From the NCBI RefSeq assembly GCF_000745965.1, contig NZ_JQKI01000033.1:1-64000 (forward strand): a stretch of DNA of 64,000 bases, written 5' to 3'. The notes under the pieces are model-generated. The model made no database searches. It was not told the origin of the DNA and saw only the letters and a program-made list of their open reading frames with translations. Every line of letters starts with the position of its first letter. Position 1 is the first letter of the stretch. This document shows, piece after piece, positions 8,695-15,176 of this stretch. Both the position numbers and the translations under genes were made by a program. The stretch comes from Edaphobacter aggregans DSM 19364 (lineage in GTDB: Bacteria; Acidobacteriota; Terriglobia; Terriglobales; Acidobacteriaceae).

Positions 8695-8739
8695 CTCCTA
8701 ACGCGAAGGTCGCAGGTTGGACTCCTGCCCGGGCCACCA
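8695..8739 (+). other. attR-like 3' half of tRNA-Arg(CCT)
   Basis: The sequence reads as an anticodon loop CTCCTAA (8695-8701), variable loop, a 5-bp T stem (8712-8716 with 8724-8728) around TTGGACT, acceptor strand CCGGGCC (8729-8735), discriminator A and encoded CCA (8737-8739). The 5' half (acceptor strand GGCCCGG and D arm) is not recognisable upstream, and the anticodon stem has mismatches, so it is not an intact tRNA. A tRNA 3' half next to an integrase is the signature of an attachment site. The orientation implies the element lies to the left, with the intact tRNA beyond the window start. Confidence 0.65.
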
Positions 8740-9047
8740 CTAACTCCTTGAAAATCTTGCCTATTTGTAAACGAGGCCCTCACGAACAGAATAGCCGTGT
8801 CCCCGCCTGGGGATACTTTGGGGATACTTAGTGGCCGGTTCCGATGCTCGTCGGTGCACCTCTGTGCGCACAAATGGTCAGATCACGGGCCGCGCTCTGG
8901 TGCGCGTCGTCACCCTTGTGCCCACCTCCCATTGGAGGATAGCGGGGCCGAAAATGGTCTTCAAACGACCGACCGACTTAGAAGGACCGACACGCGCGCA
9001 ACTCATCATGGCCAGGAGAACTAGTCTCCACTCAAAAGGCTGATTAG
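8740..9047. other. Non-coding stretch between tRNA remnant and IS element
   Basis: About 300 bases with no convincing gene, promoter or repeat. Short open frames here show no recognisable protein. Confidence 0.4.
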
Positions 9048-9126
9048 ATAAGGGCGAAGGCTCCAACGCACCCCGGTAGACTGTGGTTGGTTTAGAGACC
9101 AGGGTCAGCGGGAGGAGGGAGTCCGG

Positions 9127-10142
9127 ATGATCATAATAGGCTGTGATTTTCACCCAAGCTATCAACAAGTCGCCATGTTCAACACTGAGACCGGCAGAAT
9201 CGATGACCACAAGCTAATGCACGCGACCGGAGAAGCTGAGCGGTTCTACAGAAAATTGGCTTCACCCGCCTTGGTGGGTATCGAAGCGGTAGGCAACGAT
9301 CAGTGGTTCGTGTCCTTGCTGCAGAAGCTAGACCATGAAGTGTGGATCGGCGATGCCGCGCAGATACGTGCCAGCTATGTACGGAAGCAGAAAACGGATC
9401 GACGGGACGCAAAACACATTCTGCAACTGTTGATAGATGGTAGATTTCCGCGCATCTGGATACCGGGCGCGCGGAGATGCGGGATCATCGCCAGTTACTC
9501 ATCCATCGGCATAAGCTGGTGCAGATACGCACGCGGGTTAAGAACGAACTCCAACATCTCATGTTGAACCAGGGAATGCAGAAAAAGCAGAAGCTGTGGA
9601 GTGAGGAAGGCCGTGCTGCGCTCGCATCTCTTCCTCTGGAACCATGGGCAGATCGACGTAGGCAAGACCTACTCAACTTACTCTCCATGCTGGATGGTCA
9701 ACTGGAAATGCTGAGCGATGCGCTAACGCAGGTGGCCGGACACTACCCCGACGTGCATCTGCTGATGAGCCAGCCAGGAGTCGGCACCGTAACTGCACTC
9801 GCCTTCGTGTTGACCGTCGGAGATGTTCGCCGCTTCCCGCGTGGCAAGCAAGTCGCCAGTTACCTGGGCCTGATTCCTCGCGAGTACTCGTCTGGAGGCA
9901 AGCAGCGGATGGGCGGGATCAGCAAACAGGGAAACCGACTGCTCCGATTCCTTCTGGTTGAAGCTGCGAACAGAGCCGTGCGCTTTGATCCTGTATTTCG
10001 CAAGGAATATCTACACCGTTGCCATCAGAAACACTTCACCGTGGCCAAGGTGGCCGCAGCACGCAAACTCGCGATACGAATGTACTGGATGCTTCGCACC
10101 CAGACACCGTATCCACAAGTTCTCTCATCGAGGGTAGCCTGA
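9127..10142 (+). pseudogene. IS110-family transposase, frameshifted
   Basis: The N-terminal part (9127 to about 9470) has the RuvC-like DEDD residues: Asp in GCDFH, Glu in GIEAVG and two Asp in KTDRRDAKH. The C-terminal part (about 9471-10142) has the transposase_20 domain with SQPGVGTVTALAFV and GGKQRMGGISKQGNRLLR. The two parts are in different frames. The switch falls in a GCGCGCG run near 9467-9474, as expected from a 2-base slip. Homologues read straight through (PxA-E-RDxRQLL), so this copy is probably inactive unless supplied in trans. The GTG/ATG restart at 9477 alone would give a protein without the catalytic domain. Confidence 0.85.
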
Positions 10143-10376
10143 AATGTATTCTGGTCAGCGAAAGCCAGACCGACAGGCTGAGTAGGCGCTCTCGCACCCA
10201 GCATAGGCTGGGTGTCCGAATAGAGGAATCATGGCCGCAGTTCGTGGCCGTATTGATGGTTGGTGGAGGACATTCCACCGAAAGTGATTCTATGAGGTTC
10301 CGCTCAAGCCCCGGTCTCTAAACCCTGGCTCAGAGCGTTGCTTCAAGCAGCGAACAGGATGTTTTGTCCTTGACAC
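10143..10376 (+). ncRNA. Candidate bridge RNA region of the IS1111-type element
   Basis: These 234 non-coding bases lie between the transposase stop and the right inverted repeat. In the IS1111 group the bridge RNA that pairs with target and donor DNA is encoded at this end. Several local hairpins are visible, such as CACCCAGC/GCTGGGTG at 10195-10213 and GGAGGACATTCCACC near 10264. Target and donor loops were not assigned. Placement rests on family knowledge plus the absence of any gene. Confidence 0.4.
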
Positions 10377-10606
10377 AGCCTTCGCCCTTATTGACGAATA
10401 CATTTGCGCAGACTTGTCTTCTCGACCAAACTTCCCCTTGCAGTCCTGCGGGGGACCATACATATCGGGACTGATGCCTGCTCGGCATCAATGGCGTGGA
10501 AGCGCTTGCTTGAGATCAAGCCCTCGATGGCCCTTCGCCTCTCTCTCTCTGACGCCAAGTGCCGGTTTTCGACATATCATCTACTGGAAAGAGGTGACGC
10601 TTAGAA

Positions 10607-11263
10607 ATGGCGACGATCGACTCGAGGATCACTCCGCTCGTTGAAGCTCTCATTGCTTCCGGCGCAGATTCGATCGCTTTAGAAATCCTATCCGAGATAC
10701 GGCGCGGGCGGGTCGACGAGGATACTGAAGAAGAACTCAGAGAGGCGCGCGAGGCGATTGGCCATTTCCGAGAAGGAAAGCGATTGCCAGGCTTCGTACC
10801 AAGGGAGCCCAAGGTACGTCATCTCAGCGGTGAAGAGCAGATCGAGTTTGCTGCGGAGTATGCGATCGAACGTCTCACGCGAGATCTCGAGATGGCTGAG
10901 GCCTCCCTTGAGAACCTGAACAAGATCACAACAGGCAGAGATGTGGACAGCGCATCTGCAGGTGCCAACAAGCCGGCGAACACAGTATTGCGGTGGGTAG
11001 ACACCGAACGCGTCCTAGATCGAAAACAGATTGAAGAAGCGAGGGCAAAGCTACCCGCGCTGCGCGAAGCGTTATCAGTATGGTCGACTGCGGCGCGGGA
11101 AGGTGCGAAAAGCCGATTGAAGCAATGTCCACCGGTATATTCAGTCGCCCATAACTTTCAGCTTCTGCGTCAGGATCAGGTCCTCATGGTCGAATGCCGA
11201 AGCCACAAGATTGATTTCAGCCGCTGCAATTCCCAGAGCCGTTGCTTCCTGTCTCCAGCGTGA
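10607..11263 (+). CDS. Hypothetical soluble protein, C-terminus probably replaced
   Basis: A 218-residue, mostly helical, Glu/Arg-rich protein with a GAGGTG site upstream. No family is recognised. The last ~40 residues (from 11141) are read on the strand opposite the end of hipA, and their composition (Cys, Ser, Gln) differs from the acidic body. This suggests the original 3' end was lost when hipBA or the adjoining DNA arrived and that the frame now runs on by chance to a stop. It would be co-expressed with neither neighbour; the hipA overlap is convergent. Confidence 0.5.
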   Translation: MATIDSRITPLVEALIASGADSIALEILSEIRRGRVDEDTEEELREAREAIGHFREGKRLPGFVPREPKVRHLSGEEQIEFAAEYAIERLTRDLEMAEASLENLNKITTGRDVDSASAGANKPANTVLRWVDTERVLDRKQIEEARAKLPALREALSVWSTAAREGAKSRLKQCPPVYSVAHNFQLLRQDQVLMVECRSHKIDFSRCNSQSRCFLSPA

Positions 11264-12409
11264 GACGGCATTGCCCACTTCATACGCCGTCTGCCGCGCT
11301 TGCGTCTGATCGAGTCGGAAGTATTCTGCAACACTCAAGGCGAGTTCAAGCGAAGCATCCCCGCTCTGCTCATCAATGAGCGTGGACAGGATGCGCGGAC
11401 GAAACTGAACTGGAACCGGGTTTAGGTCGTATGCGGGTGACAATCTCCAACCTCGATTTCCTTCATAGAGGAAGCCATGATTGCGCAGGTGATCGTCCGT
11501 ATTCGAGATTAGAACCGAGAAGACAATTCTCCGCCAAAGCTCATGCAGATCTTCTGTGGGAGCCGCACCATACCTTTGAATCGCGTCCGCTATTTCCAAA
11601 TAGCTTCGTGTCTCGTGGTCCACGGCCCCAAGCATACTCATTGCCGAGAGGAACGGCCGCCGTGTAGTCCCTTGACGGTCGAAGCGCCGCAGGAGAAAGA
11701 CTGGCCTGCCAGCGACTTTTTCAATTCTGCCAGTCGCGGTATTGATTCCTGCTGCTGACGCTAACCGTAAGGCCGCAGCCTCCCACAAAACAGTGCTGAT
11801 ACGGTCGGCGTGGTGGGGGAACTTTGCAATCGCAAGCTCTCCATCGCGATCCCTCACCGAAGCTTTTGGGCGTGCGCCGCCGAGAGACGATCCGGGCGCA
11901 AGCAGCAGGCGCAAATCTTCTGCAGTTTCCACTTCGTCGTAGACGTGCTCGCTCGCAGCGAGGAGCGCAGGCAACTCAATCAGTGGAGGCGTTCGATGGT
12001 CGACGACTTGACGCAAAAATGGACCGCCCCCCTGTTCTGCGAATCGAAGAGCGCCCTGGCGCGTTTCATCGTCGACCAGAAGCAGATAGTCAGCCTCCCA
12101 AAGAGTACGGGGCGGCTCACCTGCTTTTCTTTCCCGCCTTGCTTCGGCGCGCATCATCAAGGCTCTGCCCCAGCGGTCGGGAGCCGAATCTCCAATTGCG
12201 CCAAACAGCCTCTTCCCGGTGTCCGTGTGGTACGGAGCGGCATCCATCTGCAGGGCCGGCTCTAAGGCAAATCGCTCTGGATTTTTAAGCCAGCTTTCGT
12301 CGTATTGAAATGTAGCGCTTTCAGTCCTGTTGCGAGCGCGCAGCCATAAACGCCCAACCAAGTGGGGCGTGTTGTCGAGGTCAACGTAGACAAATATTTG
12401 ACGGTCCAT
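11141..12409 (-). CDS. hipA: HipA-type serine/threonine kinase toxin
   Basis: About 422 residues, with start ATG at 12409 or GTG at 12412, overlapping the hipB stop. It has the HipA N1 domain (about 10-105), a Gly-rich nucleotide loop PGSSLGGARPK, the Lys of AIAKF, the catalytic loop SNTDDHLRNHGF and the metal-binding Asp of SPAYDLNP. HipA kinases phosphorylate aminoacyl-tRNA synthetases or similar targets and stop growth unless neutralised by HipB. All core motifs are present, so it should be active. Its 3' end overlaps a convergent hypothetical gene by 123 bases. Confidence 0.92.
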   Translation of the reverse strand: MDRQIFVYVDLDNTPHLVGRLWLRARNRTESATFQYDESWLKNPERFALEPALQMDAAPYHTDTGKRLFGAIGDSAPDRWGRALMMRAEARRERKAGEPPRTLWEADYLLLVDDETRQGALRFAEQGGGPFLRQVVDHRTPPLIELPALLAASEHVYDEVETAEDLRLLLAPGSSLGGARPKASVRDRDGELAIAKFPHHADRISTVLWEAAALRLASAAGINTATGRIEKVAGRPVFLLRRFDRQGTTRRPFLSAMSMLGAVDHETRSYLEIADAIQRYGAAPTEDLHELWRRIVFSVLISNTDDHLRNHGFLYEGNRGWRLSPAYDLNPVPVQFRPRILSTLIDEQSGDASLELALSVAEYFRLDQTQARQTAYEVGNAVSRWRQEATALGIAAAEINLVASAFDHEDLILTQKLKVMGD

Positions 12410-12741
12410 CACTTCCTCGTTGGGGCTTTGGCCGCACGCCTGGGACGAATTTCAATTCGTTTCGGCAAGCGTTCTTCATCAAGTGCGAGTCCAATCTCGT
12501 CCGATCTTGCGCTGGCGAGTTCACGCAGCTTGTCGATCATCCCGAGCGCAAACAGAACAGCAGCGTAGGTTCCCATAGCAACGCCCGGATCGCCTTTTTC
12601 TAGCTTTGCGAGAGTGGTACGTGAGATAAACGCGCGTTGTGCCATTACCGCCACCGGAATGCGGCGGCGCAGCCGCGCATCCCGGATGTCGCTTCCGAAC
12701 TTCCGCATCGCGTTTTTGACAGGGATGGGTAGGGTATCCAT
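12409..12741 (-). CDS. hipB: HipB-type XRE antitoxin and repressor
   Basis: About 110 residues from the ATG at 12741. A helix-turn-helix of the XRE type occupies about residues 15-70 (SDIRDARLRRRIPVAVMAQR, then SRTTLAKLEKGDPGVAMGTY). The basic C-terminus (residues 90-110) is Arg/Lys/Ala-rich. It overlaps hipA by 1-4 bases, the usual antitoxin-toxin coupling. HipB binds HipA and represses the operon; two matching operator-like repeats lie upstream. Confidence 0.88.
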   Translation of the reverse strand: MDTLPIPVKNAMRKFGSDIRDARLRRRIPVAVMAQRAFISRTTLAKLEKGDPGVAMGTYAAVLFALGMIDKLRELASARSDEIGLALDEERLPKRIEIRPRRAAKAPTRK

Positions 12742-12761
12742 AATAATCAACCCAAGGCTAC

Positions 12762-12809
12762 GTCCATAATTGTGAACGTAATAACGAGTAGTGTCAATTA
12801 TTATGAACG
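12762..12809 (-). promoter_or_regulatory. hipBA promoter with two operator repeats
   Basis: Two direct repeats, GTCCATAATTGTGAACG (12762-12778) and GTCAATTATTATGAACG (12793-12809), agree at 14 of 17 bases. They are spaced 31 bp, about three helical turns. A perfect -35 box TTGACA on the minus strand (12797-12792) lies inside the upstream repeat, and a weak -10 (CACAAT) 17 bases on lies in the other. HipB binding to both would block the promoter. Confidence 0.55.
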
Positions 12810-12894
12810 CAGATAGTGGGCTTGCGTGCCATAGGAATGGATGCAACGAAGATCTGGCAACGGGCTTCGGTCACGCGTTGGCGACGTCCGCTGC

Positions 12895-13137
12895 TCAGCT
12901 GGCTAGACGCCCCGGGTGATCGGCCCGCGCGAAGCGCTGAAGTTCGGAAATTGGGATCAGGACCCGCGAGCCAATTCGTCTTGTCGTGAGTTGCTTGTTA
13001 GCGACGAGATAGTCGAGCGCACGGGCACTGATAGAGAGCAAGTCCGCGGCCTCTCTTCTCCCGACGAGTAGTCGCTGATTGTTCGGAACGATCGCCCTGG
13101 CTGGTGGTTTCCTCTGTGAGACGAACTCTTCTTGCAT
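12895..13137 (-). CDS. Excisionase-like HTH protein, paralogue of 6904-7212
   Basis: About 80 residues. I chose the ATG at 13137 because AGGAGGT lies eight bases upstream. Residues 23-76 carry the same winged helix as its paralogue (GRREAADLLSISARALDYLV, RRIGSRVLIP). It is divergent from the LysR gene, with a 200-base control region between them. It may be the directionality factor of element B, or a regulator of the secretion operon. No integrase accompanies it in this window. Confidence 0.65.
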   Translation of the reverse strand: MQEEFVSQRKPPARAIVPNNQRLLVGRREAADLLSISARALDYLVANKQLTTRRIGSRVLIPISELQRFARADHPGRLAS

Positions 13138-13180
13138 GGAATTGCACCTCCTAGCCCGCATGATGACGAGAGCTGGCTAC

Positions 13181-13225
13181 GATGTCCAATTCATTTTGTA
13201 GATAGCGCCATAGCTCGGGAAGATG
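13181..13225 (+). promoter_or_regulatory. Operator-like repeat, copy 1, upstream of lysR
   Basis: This ~45-bp stretch is repeated in inverted orientation at 14374-14420 with about 80% identity. The shared cores are GTCCAATTCAT, GATAGC-CCAT and GGAAGATG. It lies between the divergent excisionase-like gene and the LysR gene, where an autoregulating LysR protein would bind. Confidence 0.5.
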
Positions 13226-13343
13226 ACAGTCGGTGCGCGGGGTTGACGATATTGATACCTCTTGTGGAAAATCATTAACGCAGGATTTACGGCAAGACCC
13301 GTGAACGGAAGTGTCCACCGCACCGCAGAGCACCGGGGGGCCC

Positions 13344-14360
13344 ATGATTGACTACGATCAGTTGGAATTTCGTCACTTGAAGTATCTCCAGGCAATCGCT
13401 GAAGAAGGAACAATCACCGCAGCTTCAGCCCGAGTCCACATCACTCAATCCGCAATCAGCACCCAGATCAAGCAGCTCGAAGAGTTGTTTGATATTGTGC
13501 TTCTGCACAGAGAGCGAGACGGCGTCACGCTTACGCCGCACGGAGAGATCCTCTTAGCTTATGGCCGAGATCTCCTTCAAGGGCGTGAAGACGTTATCGA
13601 CATGCTGAATGCCCTTAGAACGGGAGACATAACGTCTCTAAGACTCGGGTTCTCCGCGCTCGTCGAAAAGAAGACATTGGAAACGATAATCTCCGCGACG
13701 AGGCGCATCTTCCCTTACTGCAAAGTGCTGGCAGACGGAGATGAGATTGAGGATTTGGAAGCGCGAGTTGGGAACGGTGAACTGGACGGCGCTCTTGTCA
13801 CTCTCCCTATCGAGCACAACTCGGACTTGATGACCTGCACTATCGCGAAGGTGCCACTCGTAGTTTGCATGAGAGCAGATGACCCTCTGGCGGCACATGA
13901 AGCGATCCCCGCCCACTTGCTCACGGGCAAACTGGGAATATTTCAGTATCAAAAAGTCCATCGTGCCGCATATTCCCGCCTGCTTGAACTCTTCAAATCG
14001 GTCGGAATAGAGCCACGCGCTACGAAGCCGACTACCAATCGAGAGCATATCCAATGGACTGTGCTGGAGAGGCAGGGTTACGCGCTTGTTCGGGAAGGGG
14101 CAAGACTCTTGCCTGGGTTGACCACGCGACCGATACACGGAGCGGAATGGACGATCGATACCGCTCTGATCCTGAAGCCGACTTCACAACATCCGGCGTT
14201 GGCGATGCTGCTTCGAGACTTTAGAAAGAGGACAATTGATCTCATATCCATTTGGGTTCCACAACTCCCGCAATACCAAGCCAGTTCAAACGGTAAGAAA
14301 AAGCCGAAATCTATCAGAGGGAAAAGCGAACATTCACTTTCGTTGTTCGAAGCAAGTTGA
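13344..14360 (+). CDS. LysR-family transcriptional regulator
   Basis: About 338 residues from the ATG at 13344, with a G-run ribosome site. The N-terminal winged HTH (about 5-65) has FRHLKYLQAIAEEGTITAAS and TQSAISTQIKQLEE. The substrate-binding domain spans about 90-300. The last ~40 residues are basic and Ser-rich, an unusual extension. The gene sits immediately before the type IV secretion operon, and near-identical sites lie before and after it, so it probably controls its own expression, the divergent excisionase-like gene and the transfer operon. The ligand is unknown. Confidence 0.85.
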   Translation: MIDYDQLEFRHLKYLQAIAEEGTITAASARVHITQSAISTQIKQLEELFDIVLLHRERDGVTLTPHGEILLAYGRDLLQGREDVIDMLNALRTGDITSLRLGFSALVEKKTLETIISATRRIFPYCKVLADGDEIEDLEARVGNGELDGALVTLPIEHNSDLMTCTIAKVPLVVCMRADDPLAAHEAIPAHLLTGKLGIFQYQKVHRAAYSRLLELFKSVGIEPRATKPTTNREHIQWTVLERQGYALVREGARLLPGLTTRPIHGAEWTIDTALILKPTSQHPALAMLLRDFRKRTIDLISIWVPQLPQYQASSNGKKKPKSIRGKSEHSLSLFEAS

Positions 14361-14373
14361 CGATGCAAGGTCG

Positions 14374-14420
14374 ACCATCTTCCGAAGAGATGGTGCTATC
14401 GAAAAGATGAATTGGACGAC
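14374..14420 (-). promoter_or_regulatory. Operator-like repeat, copy 2, upstream of the secretion operon
   Basis: Inverted copy of 13181-13225, placed 60-110 bases before the VirB2 start. A hairpin GACAG...CTGTC follows at 14417-14441. Together with copy 1 it brackets the LysR gene. Confidence 0.5.
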
Positions 14421-14482
14421 AGGCAGCTTTCCGCCTACTGTCTCGGCATACCGCGACTGATTCACAGTTGCAGGAGGTGGCG

Positions 14483-14818
14483 ATGTCCCGTCGTATGCGT
14501 GTCTTAATCCCCAGACAATCCATCGAGGCCGTTCGTAGCATTGTTCGGTCGAGTCTTATCTTCCTTTGCGCGCTGCTTCTGCTGCCTGCAGCGGCGCACG
14601 CACAATCCGGTTCACCCTTCGACACCGGTTTCACCAACCTACAAACGCTCTTCACCGGCACAATCGCCAAAGTAGCTTCCCTGATCGCCATCGTGATCGG
14701 AGGCTACGGGTTTGCCCATGGCGAGCCCGGTGCCAAGAAGAACCTGGCTGGGGTTGCTGCCGGCACAGGCATCGCTGTACTCGCAACAAATGTCCTGAGT
14801 TGGCTTTGGGGCGGGTAA
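14483..14818 (+). CDS. virB2: VirB2/TrbC-type pilin
   Basis: About 111 residues from the ATG at 14483 (AGGAGGTGG upstream). A long signal sequence ends at about AHAQ (residues 40-43). Two membrane helices follow (about 63-80 and 90-108) with a short polar loop GEPGAKKN, the usual shape of VirB2/TrbC pilins. It is the first gene of the secretion operon and should form the conjugative pilus shaft. Confidence 0.85.
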   Translation: MSRRMRVLIPRQSIEAVRSIVRSSLIFLCALLLLPAAAHAQSGSPFDTGFTNLQTLFTGTIAKVASLIAIVIGGYGFAHGEPGAKKNLAGVAAGTGIAVLATNVLSWLWGG

Positions 14819-14873
14819 TAGGACTGTCCCGAAACGGTCAACGTCCACAGCAAGGTTCACTCAACGAGGGCTT

Positions 14874-15176
14874 ATGCAGATTCAAACAACAATCCGGCAG
14901 CGGCGAAACCGGGTCTTCAAGAGCCTGCATAAGCCGCTTACCTATCTTGGGGTCGAGCGGACGCTTTTCTTCTTCGTCTGCGTTGCTGCGGTGGGCTGCT
15001 TCAACCTGTTCAATTCGATTCTCGCTGGCATCGCGGTTTTCATCGGAGGCTATGCCTTTGGATCATGGGTTACGAACAGCGATCCCGCTTTTCTTCGCAT
15101 CCTTGCTCGTTCCGACAAGTTCAAGACCAGATATGACGCAGCGAAACAGACCGTTCCTAGAACGGAGGTTCGATAA
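14874..15176 (+). CDS. virB3: VirB3/TrbD-type membrane protein
   Basis: A 100-residue protein with the VirB3 pattern: short basic N-terminus, KPLTYLGVERTLFFF, then two close membrane helices (about 27-45 and 47-64) and a soluble tail. VirB3 sits at the inner membrane with VirB4. The stop and the VirB4 start overlap (TAATG), so the two are coupled. Confidence 0.85.
   Translation: MQIQTTIRQRRNRVFKSLHKPLTYLGVERTLFFFVCVAAVGCFNLFNSILAGIAVFIGGYAFGSWVTNSDPAFLRILARSDKFKTRYDAAKQTVPRTEVR

Larger units (their letters stand above)
9048..10391 (+). mobile_element. IS110-family (IS1111-type) insertion sequence
   Basis: Perfect 15-bp inverted repeats lie at 9048-9062 (ATAAGGGCGAAGGCT) and 10377-10391. They enclose one DEDD transposase reading frame and about 230 bases of non-coding sequence at the right end. 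The IS1111 group of IS110 carries sub-terminal inverted repeats, unlike classical IS110 members, so the true ends may lie a few bases outside these repeats. IS110 elements transpose through a DEDD recombinase guided by a bridge RNA and make no target duplication. Confidence 0.8.

Noticed and set aside
8663-8739. A complete, functional tRNA-Arg
   Set aside because: The 5' acceptor strand and D arm are not present and the anticodon stem is mismatched; only the 3' half is conserved.
8797-9043. Short plus-strand frames between the tRNA remnant and the IS
   Set aside because: No ribosome sites, no recognisable protein, and they run into the IS end.
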